Positions 1 to 11,709 of a DNA stretch of 64,000 nt are shown in pieces. Position numbers and translations under genes: made by a program. The stretch is from Paracamarosporium sp. OC-R06-R3 (lineage: Eukaryota > Ascomycota > Dothideomycetes > Pleosporales > Didymosphaeriaceae). Location: positions 62,001-126,000 of the forward strand of contig JACVRA010000153.1 of assembly GCA_019828545.1 (NCBI GenBank), given 5' to 3'. The notes beneath the pieces were generated by a model that worked only from the letters and a program-made list of their open reading frames with translations, made no database searches and was not told the DNA's origin. The stretch's first letter is position 1; every line of letters starts with the position of its first letter.

Positions 1-1794
1 TAAATGTAGAATTCCGATCGGGGCTGTGTATGTAATCACTAATGGAGAAACGCGAATGTCGCCGCGGTGAATCAGCATCACTGCAATCGCTGGTCAGGGA
101 GCTGAAAGTTGGCGAATAAATTTCTTCATCATCAGACGTCGGAGAGCTGAGAGCGCCAGACTCGGAGCTCCAGATAGAGAAATGACCTTTGCGTTCGGAA
201 AGCATTTGGAATCGTGCATCCTCGACCTGGATCTCCTCAAATTCGTTCTCTGCAGGAGCGCTCTCCATTTCTGGGCTAGAAGTCGTACTGTTGCATGCAT
301 ACAGTGGAGCGGGGACAAGATAACGTGGCAGTGGAGGTAGTTCCTTGTCCTTGTCAAGCGCTGAGTTCCGCAAGCCTGAACTCCGATCGCCACCATGACT
401 TGAAGTTGGGCGAACATCTGTAGAGCGTTGCTCGAGGGATGCAGATGGCCTTTGGAGAACAGGAACATCCTCGGCCGCTGCCTCAGAGTCTATTTCATGC
501 TGTCGCGGAAGCCTTGGCGAGGATATCCATGGCTCGTTACAGAAGAGTTTGGTGCGTCTCGTGTCGGTCGAGTTGGCCCGGACAAGGCTTGCCGGCGCAC
601 AGAGTGACCCTGCCGTGCTCGGAGCAACGTCGGATCGTGATCGCGGCCGCGTTCCGTGATATTCTTTGCTTGTAGCCAAAGATGATGAAACCAAATCTTT
701 CGCAGGGTTTATCGGATGTGAGCCAAGAGGTGAGAACTCCCGCAACTTTTCTCTGACAGATGCTGGCAGAGAGGCAGCTGTCTGTGGCAATGTGGGAGTA
801 GGGAGAGATCTTGATGACCGAGCAGTCGGCAAGGGCGAAGGTATTGGGGTCCGTTGAAGCGATGATAATGGCACAAGATTGACTTCTTCGGCGGTGGTGC
901 TGATCAACGTGGGCGCTCCTATCTCCAAGTCGCGGATATTTCTCGATGCGGTCCTTGCATGTGAAGCAGTCCTCTTTTGGGCAAACTTCTCCTTCAATCC
1001 CTTGAAGTCCGCAAACAATGCTGTCGAGGACGTAGCAGGTGTAGTGGATGCACTTCGAGCATGTCGTACGTAACCGGGCGAGTATGCTGGGGTTGAGTAG
1101 GGATATGTAGCGGATCTTGGGGTAGTGAGCGAGATGGAAGGGACACTATATGGTTCTCTGCAGAAGTCTCCTAAGCGGGGAGAGGGAAGTGCTTTGGGTG
1201 GAACGGGCGGGACTGGCGTTAAGAACTTGTCTTTAGGGTTGCGGGTGAAGACGTTTGCGTCTTCCATACTGTTACAGGTCCCGGACTCCGAAGGCACCTC
1301 CAAGACGTTCAACCGTTGGCCAGGAAGTAAAGGGCAAACAGTTGTTGACGGTTCTGAAGGATTATGGCGCTCCTCGCCATCCACGTTGTACTGGGCAAAG
1401 TCAGCGAACGTTACCATGGTGGCACGTCCTGCTTGCAAGGAAGGCAGCGTGGTTGATTCATCGAGTAAAAAAACATGGGAACATGATACACTTACATAGT
1501 ACCAGTAGGTTCCACCCATTTTGAGAGCTCCGCTTCTGCGTTGGCCGACGTTTTTGAGGTCGCCGTCACAGATGATGTTGTCGAAAGTATAACAGCCAGA
1601 CCAAACCCCGCGACCTCTTCGTCGGTCACGTTGCAGGTGGTATGGTTTGGTAAAGTTGTCCCAAGACCCAAGCAACTCTACAGTTTGAACCCGAGTAGGA
1701 TGCTCACTTGGGTCAAGTCAGCGCTGCAGCAGGTTATAAGGCGGACAGAGGGATCGACATACAACAGGAAGGTGAAGAGTGTTGTGGAACCCAT
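1..1794 (-). CDS. AMPK-beta/CBM48-like E-set domain protein with long disordered tail (partial, 3' end off window)
   Basis: Three exons fit: 1794-1763, 1706-1496 and 1390 to beyond base 1, at least 544 residues. Splice signals are good: donor GTATGT with branch CTGAC before the first acceptor, and donor GTAAGT with CTGAC before CCCAG for the second. Residues about 5-105 form a compact domain holding VELLGSWDNF, an IICDGD segment, GGTYWYYY and CPLLPGQ. These resemble the glycogen-binding E-set (AMPK1_CBM/CBM48) of AMPK beta subunits. Residues about 110 onward are Ser/Pro-rich and look disordered, with runs such as PPVPP and many SP dipeptides. By family analogy the domain may bind carbohydrate or protein; no catalytic domain is visible. 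The short first exon is the least certain part. An ATG at 1417 would give a simpler model but loses the E-set domain. Confidence 0.72.
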
Positions 1795-3902
1795 TGCGCT
1801 GGGAGGCCCAAGGCCTTAAAGCGAGAAGGATGCGGGATGGGGCGAAGTCTTGTTTGGATCCTAGAAAGCCAACCGCGTGGCTTGAAACTGCTGTGACAGA
1901 CGTCCAAATTAGAAGGCCATATTGCAGACCCTGCTGTATTCGTTTTAGTTTGAGCAAGCCGTCCCAAGGGCGCTTGGTTCAGCACATGAAACGAACAGGG
2001 CTAAGTTTGAGAGCCTTGTCGATAAGGTAAATGCAGGCTGCAACTTGGACCCACTCGGAGAATTGCAGTTGTCCAGAGGGAAGATGTTTGATGCACAATG
2101 CTGGGGCGTAGGATGCCAAAGTCCAAGCCGCAGATAATGGCGAGGCGGGATTGGCCGAGTTGGCGCTGAAGTTGTTGGATGAAAGGAGAATGCAGCCTCA
2201 GCGCTTAATGCAGAGCGTAGCGTAGTCGGGATTGGTCTATGCAGAAGATAATGGTCGGGGGGGCGGTCCAAAAAAAAACAATCAGATAGCGTGTAGCGGT
2301 GTGAAGAGGCGGAGAGGGCAGAGCAGAAAAGGACGATGGGTAGATGTGTTTGAGGTGTACCTGTCAGTTGAGATGGTTGGAAGGCGCCGTCGATGTCCTA
2401 GTTGCTAGTGTGCCGGGAAGCCACGGCATGCGGCCAAATTGTCTGGCTGAGCACCAGCGGGGAGAAGGTTTGATGTGAAATGAGGACATTTATCGAATTG
2501 GAAACCACAGACGAGCGGAGGCTTGCTGGCCGCAAACGGTCGGCCGACGGGGGCAGCCCAGGTGTCCTTCATCTCGCGGTCCCGCTGACCATGGAGCCGT
2601 CCGGAAAGGAGAGTGGACGGCGAGCGGGGCTGCTCCATGGCAACTTGGAAGAATGCCATGGCAGCTTGGTCCCACGAGGTGTGCGAGAGACGCGTCCCTG
2701 GATGGCGGCCGCTGCAGTGGTGATGGCGTAGCAACCCCCTGTCTCGCCTATCATCGAGGCGTCCGACAGGGCCATCCGAGACGACGGCAGCCAGCCATCA
2801 AGCGCCGGAAACGGCTCCACGCACATTCCACCAGACGACGGTGCTGTCGAGTTGCTGGAGCTGCTCGTCGTCTCCATGGCGGAGCAGAGGGGCAGCCATC
2901 TGATGGGCCGCAGGACCGCAGCGACCCCCGATCGATGAGATCAGATTGATCCATGGCCGCCGCCTCGTGCAAGCTGAAACAGCCCGCCCTCGCTGCTCCT
3001 GGGCCCAGCCGTCGAATCCAATGCCCACTCGCTGGCCGTAAGCGCTGGCCGCAGCGCAGCATGCACATGCAGGCTTGCATTGCGTGCCCTTCCACACCCT
3101 TCCAGACAGTCTCAAGAGCCGCCACAGAAACACGCAGCACCAACCGTGCAAGCACGCTCGACAGCCGCGCGCCGTGCAACAAGGCGCAGTTATTCTGGGC
3201 TGCGGGTCGCTTTCGCTTCAGAGTTTGATCGTCTCTTCGTCATCGCTGCACGTGTCGTTCATCAACCTCTTCATGCAACAATCGACTCCGGAGGAGGTCC
3301 GGCCTCGCGCGCTTCATTTGAGTGACACGCCGCCGGCACCTCGGAAACAGGTTGCCTAACGTCTTGATGGTTGTGCCACAGATTGTCCTGCTGAAGACCG
3401 CTCAAACGTCCGTAGTTGCAGAAGCACTCCTCCACCTCGATGGATCGGTGCATACAACCATCTACTCGTGAAAAGATGCTGGGAACTCGGTGGTCCTCGG
3501 CTGATTTAGCCAAGTCTGGAAGACCTCACGCCGTCGCAGGTTGTGGATTGGGGAACGAGAAGCGCGACGAGCACAATGCATCACATCAGCACATGTGTTC
3601 GCATACACATGGTTTCCTTGGTCCCATGTTGACCTGCATTCCGAACGTGGTCACGGCATTGCCCTGCAGCACGAAAACACCTACATGCCCCCATGGCCAA
3701 AGTCTGCCGAGCAGGCACGTGTGCATGGAAGGAGCATGCATATCAGACAAGGTTGCATACACATCCCCTCATCGTATTCGACGCCGCCAGTGGTAGCCAG
3801 CAGAAATTTTCGCGTTCAGACACAACGGGATCATACATATATATCATTAGCTACTTACAACTGGTGGTTGTGAACAGTGCCACGTCACCACGCACGCTTT
3901 CC
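1795..3902. other. Intergenic region, 2.1 kb, no gene recognised
   Basis: This lies between the start of the E-set gene and the 3' end of the GH125 gene. The part around 2400-3250 is GC-rich and opens several overlapping ORFs in different frames, but none has a recognisable motif or consistent splice structure. It probably contains the promoter and 5' leader of the E-set gene. Confidence 0.5.
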
Positions 3903-5441
3903 TCATTGGAAGCTCGTGCTCAGTATATCCGGCTTCCTGTCCTCCAAGTCCAATATCATCTGCCCAAACAGGCCGTTTGCCCAGCTGAACCATTGCCGCG
4001 TCCAGTCGGTCTCATTGAAGCTATTGATGCTCTCGTGTACAAGCCCCAGTCCCGCCGTGCTACTCACAATTTGATTTAGCTCTCCCTTGATCTCGTCGTC
4101 GTCGTCGGTCGTCAAGATGATGACAATCGATGCCATGGGCCATGCCATCCCGGGCCCTTGGTGCGGTCCGCCTACTGCATTGATCACAGGTCCGCGCATA
4201 TAATACGGGTTTGTCTCGCTGAGGACGAGCGAACGCGTGTTGGCGTACGTTTCTTCGTCGACGGGGTACGTATAGAAAGGAGCAGCAAGAAGTGAGGGAA
4301 TGTTTGCATCGTCCATGATGTTTTGGGAGCCAAAACCGTCAACCTCGAAAGCGTAAATTTTTCCATACTTTGGATGCGTGACAGTGGCATGTGTCTCTAT
4401 AGCTTCTCGTATGGAACTCGAGAGCTCCGACATCTGCTTTGCGAGGGATGCTGAGCTGGAGCTGTTAATTTTGCCCATTATCTCAGAAGCCGAATCCAAA
4501 TAAGCACTAAACATCATGTTGGAAGGTATGTAGAGTTGGTAGATGGTGGCGTCGTCGCTGGGGCGGAATCCGCTCCTGATCAGGCCGGTACCGTTTGCCA
4601 CGGGGTTCCCGATACCGTCGTTGGCGAATGTTTCCGTTGCGCGATCAGTGTCGCGATTGAATTTGTACGGGCTATCCAGCACCCTACCGTCATCGCCGTA
4701 TGTGGGCGTTGTCATCTCCTGCGCGACCTTGAGAATTGCCTCCACCGCCTCCACCCAATGGAATTTCCCAAAGAACGTTGCATCACCAGTGGCATTGTAA
4801 TAATTGACCGAGACTTCCAAGAAGGCAGCGAGGGAGTCGAGCTCGTACTTGCATTCGAAGACCGACTGGTTGTTGTACGCTGGCACGACGATATCGTTGC
4901 TCGCAGACGGGTTCTCGGCGGGCGGGATGTTACTCTCCACTGGGGCCTGGAAAGAATTGCAGTAGGGCGATGTAAGCAGATATCTCGCTTGCAGATTGAT
5001 GACACCTCTGTACAAACTCGCAATGGAATTGGGGTCGCTGCTCGCGTTCAGCAGCGGGAGGTAGCTTTGCATTTGATTGGAAGAGTCACGCAGCCACATG
5101 GCATTGATGTCGCCCGTAATCAGGAAAGTGAGTTCTTCTTCTTCGTTGTCTGCTGCAACGCCTTTCCATTTCACGGCGGTATCCAAGCTATTTGGATATG
5201 CGTTCTGAAAGAGGCGGTACAGGTCTGGATCCTTGATGATAGTTTCCATGCGTGTCAATGTGTCTTCGACGCCCTGAGATTTGAAGGTCCGGCAATCTTC
5301 GGTGGGCCTCTGGTAGGCAAGCTTATATTTCCCCGAGCTCAGCGGTTCGTGGATGACTTTTGAGTACTCTGAGTAGTCGGGACATTCTGCTGCAGCAAGC
5401 AGCGGTATCGCAGCCGAAGCAAGAAAGGTGAGGCCACGCAT
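3903..5441 (-). CDS. GH125 exo-alpha-1,6-mannosidase (secreted)
   Basis: An intronless 512-residue protein of glycoside hydrolase family 125 (formerly DUF1237), whose members remove terminal alpha-1,6-linked mannose from glycans with inversion. I chose the ATG at 5441 because it opens directly into a signal peptide (MRGLTFLASAAIPLLAAAEC); the frame is open 49 codons further upstream, but that stretch is low-quality leader. Family motifs are MWLRDSSNQM, MDDANIPSLL (likely region of the acid Asp), the GPGMAWPMAS segment, and HESI followed by QWFSWANGLFG near the C-terminus (likely region of the base Glu). Several N-glycosylation sequons fit secretion. It is divergent from the Zn2Cys6 gene at 6187, with about 745 bp between them. 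Assignment of the catalytic residues is by analogy with bacterial GH125. Confidence 0.93.
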   Translation of the reverse strand: MRGLTFLASAAIPLLAAAECPDYSEYSKVIHEPLSSGKYKLAYQRPTEDCRTFKSQGVEDTLTRMETIIKDPDLYRLFQNAYPNSLDTAVKWKGVAADNEEEELTFLITGDINAMWLRDSSNQMQSYLPLLNASSDPNSIASLYRGVINLQARYLLTSPYCNSFQAPVESNIPPAENPSASNDIVVPAYNNQSVFECKYELDSLAAFLEVSVNYYNATGDATFFGKFHWVEAVEAILKVAQEMTTPTYGDDGRVLDSPYKFNRDTDRATETFANDGIGNPVANGTGLIRSGFRPSDDATIYQLYIPSNMMFSAYLDSASEIMGKINSSSSASLAKQMSELSSSIREAIETHATVTHPKYGKIYAFEVDGFGSQNIMDDANIPSLLAAPFYTYPVDEETYANTRSLVLSETNPYYMRGPVINAVGGPHQGPGMAWPMASIVIILTTDDDDEIKGELNQIVSSTAGLGLVHESINSFNETDWTRQWFSWANGLFGQMILDLEDRKPDILSTSFQ

Positions 5442-6186
5442 GTTTATTGAGAGCCAGCAGCTCGTGCAAAGAATGAAGAGCAAAAGCAGAATATGATCAG
5501 AGCGAACAACAATGCAGGGTGACGGTATTTTAGGCGTTTGTGCAGGCACGCGCCTAGCCGCGGCCGCGACACCTAGGCTGGCAGGCATCCGATATCACTA
5601 TACCCCGCTGTTGATCATGAGTACAACGGCGAGGTGCCTAATGCAACGGTGCATAGAACCATTCACAAGTGAGCACAAAGGTAGCTCTGGGTCGACGTCA
5701 TTTGCACAGCAGAACCAAAGCCGAATGGGAAGCTGGAGGATGCGAATCTGGAGCGAACGACAACGGCGCTCACTCGATCACGCAGAATCAGGGAAGCCGG
5801 TGCATGAAGAGAAGATGGCGAGTGGACCGCGTGCATCGTTGCAGGGAATAGCAGAGGCACAGGACTTGGGGTCAAGGATAAAGTGCGGGGAGTTTCTCGT
5901 GCGCCGAGTGTCGATCTTGGCTCTAGAACCAGAAGGGAAGGCGGCTGGGGCGTGTATAAGCGCGTGTCAGCTGGCAAGCTCATGCAGAAGGTTGGGCGTT
6001 TATGTATTAGATTGAGTTTTATACAAGTTGACCGTGATGGTAGTACAGCACGAAGGGAAAACAATGGATGCGGGTATGGATGCAGGGGCGGGCTTGCTCG
6101 TTGAGGCCTAGCTTGGCAGGTACCACATCTTCTCCGCTGGTTATCTCCGTCTCACCTCCAACATCCCCTCACAAAGCCGCAGGATA
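5442..6186. promoter_or_regulatory. Shared divergent promoter region, GH125 gene / Zn2Cys6 factor
   Basis: A 745-bp region between two divergent start codons. Several ORFs cross it, all without recognisable motifs. The head-to-head arrangement suggests joint regulation, which is inference; no specific binding site was identified. Confidence 0.4.
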
Positions 6187-7594
6187 ATGTCCACGAGGAA
6201 GCTTCGCATTCAGAGCAAGCATGGATGCGCCCAATGCAGAAAGCGCCGTATCAAGGTCAGTCCACGTCCTCCCCCAGAGACACGACACCTCTTACCGGCA
6301 GAAGCTCATGCACATTCCCCCTTCAGAAACAGGCAACTCCTAACAAAACTAGTGTGACGAAGGCCGTCCAGACTGCAGAAACTGTTCCAAACGTAAACAG
6401 GAGTGCAGCTTTCGTGTCTACGATCCAGTTCCCCATTCTTTCTCTCGAAGACCCATCCAGGCAACCACGCCTTTGAGCAACCCTGAGGGACCCAACGCAT
6501 CTCTTCCATCTCCGACCTTCTTGGATTACCTTTCTCAAGATGGGCTGCTCACTAACTTTCCAGACGTTTTGCGGCCACGTTTCCGGCATCTGTTGCAGCA
6601 TTTTGCCACCGAGACGAGCCCCACAATCACCCACAATGATGCTGCTAGAATAGCGTGGTGTGCAGCTGTTCCTCAGCTAACAGCGAAGCACTTGTTCGTT
6701 CTGCAAGGTACAATGGCCATTTCTGCTTTACATGTCGCGAGATTCGCAGAAACAGAACGGGAAAAGAAACACTTCCAAGATATTGCAACTTATCAAATGA
6801 ACACGGGGCTCGTACGCTACCGTGAAACTGTTGCGAACGTTACAGAAGAGAATGCGGAGTCGTTATTAGCGTTTTCTGTCACTGCCACTGCATGGGTCCT
6901 TTTTACGACGGCAGACGACTTCCACACGCTTTTACATTCAGCCAACAACAACCAACAAGAGCCGGGCCGGCGCACTACCGTCTTCAATCTCGTACGCTAT
7001 ACATCAAAGATACTACGTACACTTCGAGGTGTACTTGTCATAATCGTGCCTTGTTGGAACCTGATCACAAACGGAATACTTGCCGATGTTGCAAGGCGCG
7101 ATTGGTGGCCATATCCTGTACCAGCCACTCCTGAAGCAATCGAGGACGACAAGCGGCTCAGTAACCTAGAGAGCATGTGGTCAAGGCCAGACCGTCCATA
7201 TGAATATCAGTTCGATACCTTGAGACAGGTTTTGAAAACACTGCGGGACGACTTTGCGCGAATCTCACAGCTCACTATTACTGACGATGCGAAAAGAACC
7301 CGCTATGGAAAGCTTGTCGACTGGACATCAGTGTTGTCTTGGCCTGTTGGTCTACCTCTAGCCTTCGTTGAGCTCGTAGAAGCGCATCAACCTGAAGCTT
7401 GGGTTATTCTCGCGCATTATGCTATGCTTCCTGCCAAAGTCGAACATGTTTTCTGGATCAAAGACTTTGCTCCCAACCTTATATCCGCCGCTGCTCTTGT
7501 TTTAGGAGAGCATATGCGAAGCTCGATCGAGTGGCCTGCCGACGTTGTTGGTGTTGATTTGAACCGGCTCTATTCGAACCATGCGCGTCATTGA
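6187..7594 (+). CDS. Zn(II)2Cys6 binuclear-cluster transcription factor
   Basis: Two exons, 6187-6255 and 6353-7594, giving 436 residues. The intron splits the zinc cluster: donor GTCAGT right after RRIK, branch CTAAC, acceptor CTAG before the third cysteine. The joined N-terminus has cysteines at 14, 17, 24, 31, 34 and 41, a canonical C-x2-C-x6-C-x6-C-x2-C-x6-C fungal DNA-binding cluster, with basic KRRIK after the second cysteine. The rest is a helical region like the Upc2/Fungal_trans_2 type of short Zn2Cys6 regulator. It is divergent from the GH125 gene and may regulate it, though only position supports that. The target genes are unknown. Confidence 0.9.
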
Positions 7595-8066
7595 AAGACC
7601 ATCGTATACTAGCAAGTTGTTGACGAGAGAGGCTTCGACAAAAGAATGATCCATATTCGCCATTGTATGCTAGTCCGTCCTCTGCTTCGACCTACCAGGT
7701 GCTTTTCGAGCGAAGCCGTTTGCACCCAGGGATCCTAAGCTTATTTCCAGCTTCAGTATAATGATACCCACTAGCGACATTTCGTTTACGTCTCCCTTTC
7801 GCATTCATAGAACGGTAGTTGAAACTCCAACTCCAAAGTACGCCTTGTTATGGGGTATCCGTCGCCAAAGAAATGGTGCGTCCAAATTCCATTCTCCAAT
7901 GCAGCAACCCATTATGTAGGAAAGTTATAAATGATTTCGACTCAAGCTCGACGATTTGTGTGAATGCTCGAATCTGAGGCTAGGATCAGCGGGTAGACCC
8001 TTCAGCGTAACTGCTCAATATATCAGTCGCCTGTCCGGTCATTTGAGTGGCCTTCGTTTCCATGAC
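7595..8066. other. Intergenic, convergent 3' regions
   Basis: 472 bp between the convergent Zn2Cys6 gene and the small membrane protein gene. Nothing recognisable apart from presumed 3' UTRs. Confidence 0.4.
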
Positions 8067-8363
8067 CTACCTAGTGTTTGACTGACGATAACGATAAGGG
8101 CCTCTATGCCCAGTCTCTGCCAATAGACCGTTCAGATTCCTTGCCCTGACTTCGCGCATGTAATCGGCTTGATCTGCAGATATTGGTTTCATGCCTTCAT
8201 TCTCGGGAAACATGAACCGCGCAAGACCATAGATTAGGACGACGGCTAGGCCACCGGCGAGCGTGATGAGGATGACCAAAGCCCATTTTGGAATACCTCC
8301 AATATCGTCGTCACCACGCTTGGCCAGCGAATGTACGGTCTCGAAGAACATTGTTGGTGCCAT
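8067..8363 (-). CDS. Small single-pass membrane protein, uncharacterised
   Basis: A 98-residue ORF, short but protein-like. Residues 1-26 are polar and end in DDDIGGIPK, residues 27-51 form one strong hydrophobic helix (WALVILITLAGGLAVVLIYG), and a basic-acidic tail carries YMREVRARN. There is no classical signal peptide, so it is probably a signal-anchor protein with the tail on the other side of the membrane. The layout resembles small conserved membrane proteins of ascomycetes, but I cannot name a family. Single exon; 3' end faces the Zn2Cys6 gene. Confidence 0.55.
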   Translation of the reverse strand: MAPTMFFETVHSLAKRGDDDIGGIPKWALVILITLAGGLAVVLIYGLARFMFPENEGMKPISADQADYMREVRARNLNGLLAETGHRGPYRYRQSNTR

Positions 8364-11300
8364 TATGAACTTGTATAGTGAAGGGGTAGGTAATGGTTCG
8401 ATGAGATGACGTTCGGAATCGATCTGGCAGCGCGACTATTGTTGCTTTTTGAAATGTGATATTATCGAGGAGGAAGACAAATGAGTGAACAACGGTCGGT
8501 TCGTGTGAGTCTCGATGATCTCCTTTTTGGATGGAAGAGCAGTCGACCAGGATCCTCAGCCTGGGTCGAGGGCAATCCGGACCTTTATACATCACCCTAG
8601 GCCGTTGTAATGCGGATTTGAACAAGCTGACAGCCCCTCAATCTGCCCTACTCCTTATCTGACCGGAAGGTAGCCGCACGATCGTAAAATAGCGCTGTCG
8701 TACAGTTTGGCGATGCTCGTACATTTCCTTTTTGCGTTAGATCCTCTCGTCCAGACTCGACAGCCATTGGCTCGCTCGTAATATCACGTGCTGCTCCCGG
8801 GCTGTGGGATTCACGCGCGGACACTAGACTAGGGCTCGCCTGTCAGTCAATACAATTAACGTACGTTGCGGTAACGAAGATATTTTACCGCGTCTTCCGA
8901 AGCGATACGAGGCTGCATGAACCAACACCGAGTCGGCTAGAGTACTAACTCAGCCAGCCAGATTCTTATGCTTTCACCTATGGACCAGGAAGGTGGCAGG
9001 AGGATAAAAATTTCACAGAGCCTTCTATTGGTTTAGTTCACAATGAGTAATTTACCAGTCATCCATGTTCCCATATCGGATACTCGGGATCACACGTAAC
9101 TTACATAGAAACGTGTTTCTCCGCGTAATTCCATAAATTACAAGGCCCGCACGTACCTACGCAAGACCCACTTTCAGGCCAATCCAGCTCAGAACGATTG
9201 CGACAAACCACAACGAGTCACCGAGAGGCCGCACATCGTTGGCGTATATGCCAGTGTATTTCTAATTATAGTCGAGAATGGCATTGTTGCCTCGCCTCCA
9301 TCCGCGTTGGGAGGTTGCTCTACCCCTATCTGGGTTTGGGCTCCGTTGTTCGTCCACTGACCCTGCAGCCTGCAGCAAAAATTCGTAGACGCTTTGTTAT
9401 AGGATACTGTCGTCCGCTATGCTGTCCGGTTAATGACATGGCGACAGCAATCGAAAGCAGACACTTCATTAGCTAGGAAAGGGGGGTAGTGTAGAGCGTT
9501 TTTGCATCTGTGACTGCCTAGACAAACAACAGGCTACAAATCGCCCGATGAGAATACGTTCGTGAATCTCATAGGGTTATGTACCCTCTATGACACGAGA
9601 CCTGCGTACGGCGCAATCCAGATTCCTCTTTAGGCTGCCGGTGTAAGCGGGAACCCCTGAAATGCAGCGTTGTCTTGTGCAGCTGCAAGAAGAAACGATC
9701 TTATAAATCAATAGAATTGATATCAGGCTAGTTGACCATTCAGAAATATAATCCTATCATTTCGGTCGTTGAAAGAACAGAGTCTTTGTATCGACACTGT
9801 GTCAACGTGCGTGGGCACAAGCGGCTGTTGACATTGTGGCTTCAAACTGCCAAACATCATGCGTATAGATATATTCGCTTTCGCCTACATTCGCATCTCA
9901 AAACAAGGAGCGGCTTGCGCATGTGCTCTTTCCTGCGAAAATGATGCGTCGTCTCGCCTTCATCACCTAGAACGTACTTTAGAGGCAACATAGACTAGAA
10001 GGACTTGGTATGTTCAAGAACGTTCCAGACTGGCACATGCAATGCCGTGTCTAAAGTCTTAGCATTAAGCAGAAAATTTGAAGAAGGGGGTTTACGAATC
10101 GCAGCTTTTTAGGATCGAAGGCAAAGTCCTCGTTCCAAGCAGCAAGGCTGCCCCATACGTCTAACAAGGGTCGATGTTGGGTGCACCGCTGCCAGCGTAG
10201 GAAGCATGTACTTGATCTCATGGTCTTTTTGGAACACTAGCGAAACGCATGCTCTCTAGTCTCAGGACTATGCATCGGACAGTGATGCGGCGATAAGTGT
10301 GAAGAAAGCAAGAGGTCTGAGATCGTCCCGGCCGATATTTACCTCTCCACTAACCCAGCGTTGAGATCTTCGTCAAGCTGGATGCAACAAGCTCCCTGGA
10401 CATATTATCCACGCCAGTACTATTATGTATGGCGGCCCAAAACAGCCGGAGTCTCACAAGTTTAGACAGAGTCGCTTTTATAGGAGATCTAGACATCCGC
10501 CTATGGATACCGCATTTTGTGAATTTTCGCTCACTGTGGACCTAACTTTTGAGTGTGTGAATGGAGGGAAATACTCTTTCGGTAGAAGAACAGCTCCAAA
10601 ACAGAGCATCATAGTCAGTGCGAAGCGAGTAGTTCAAGACACCACAGGATTTAGGAGACAATGCGGCGAACGTCTAATGAAAACATCCAGTCCACCTTTT
10701 TGCGAACCCGCGAAGAACAGATTCTGCGGAGTCTCACGGCAAAAATTCCATCGCCAGTTTCGAAAGGACAAGAAAAATCGCACGTGTTGTTGACAGGTCT
10801 AGGTTGCGAGGAAAAAAAAACCAGACTTGGCTGCCCAATATGCATGCAATCTACCGTGTCTTCACTTTGGGAGACTTCCATGGAGAGCTTCTCTGTAAAA
10901 GGATCCCCGTTGCTTCAATGGCGCGATACGAGCCCAGAGACGAGCCCAGAGACGCGCAAGCTTTTGATGTACGGTCCCATTCCAACCACGACGCCAAGAA
11001 CAGCGCATCAACTGCTAAGTCAGTCGTTTTAGATCCCACAGAATTAGGTCATGGATTCTTCGACAGAAGTTTTTGTCGGAGTTGTGCATTGGAGATCAAG
11101 TGTGGGGATCTACTGTAGGGCGACGGGCGGGGTTCATATACACTTTGCGCTTCTCGTCCCATACTTGCTAGAACAACAAGGCAGCGAGGTGCCGAGCCGC
11201 AACCGCAGTCGTGGTTCAAACGCGTGGTGCGCCGTCGGACCTTATGGAATCGCATGTGTCTAGGTACACGGAAATAGAATGAGCATGTGCCCCATGCGGT

Positions 11301-11709
11301 TGGAGTCAACAAAACTAGCGCACTGGATTGCTATTTAAATAATCTCATTACTCTATCCACATACCCATGCCCTCACATCATTACACTCCTGCACAAAACC
11401 TTCTTCCATGTTCCCCTAGCCGCAGGTGGAAAAAATATGTTCAGGATATATCGGTGTCGTGCTCGCATCTCCAACAAACATAACCACAAAGAAGAGCTCG
11501 CACATCTAACTAAAAGCGCCATCGCTACCCCGAAATGCATACACAAGAAAACCGAAAACGGAGGTATATCCACCGGGAAAAACATGACGTCAAAAAGCAT
11601 AAATCCACCCCTCTATTCCTGTCACCTTCCCCAAGTTTCGCGGAGGCCGTTGCTGTCGTTGGTTTCACCCCTACCACCTAATTTCTTGAACCTCATCCCC
11701 AGCTCACCC
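8364..11709. other. Gene-poor stretch, about 3.3 kb
   Basis: I see no convincing gene. ORFs of 60-240 codons occur on both strands but lack motifs, overlap in several frames and show no plausible splice chain. The part from about 11300 to 11709 is probably 3' UTR of the large RhoGEF-like gene. A 12-bp tandem duplication sits at 10928-10951. Confidence 0.45.
10928..10951. repeat. 12-bp unit tandemly duplicated
   Basis: Two perfect copies of acgagcccagag in a row, in sequence without a recognised gene. Confidence 0.8.

Noticed and set aside
1541..1819. 92-codon plus-strand ORF
   Set aside because: Shadow of the E-set exon on the minus strand, which carries recognisable motifs.
4536..5363. 275-codon plus-strand ORF
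   Set aside because: Lies wholly antisense to the GH125 gene, which has clear family motifs.
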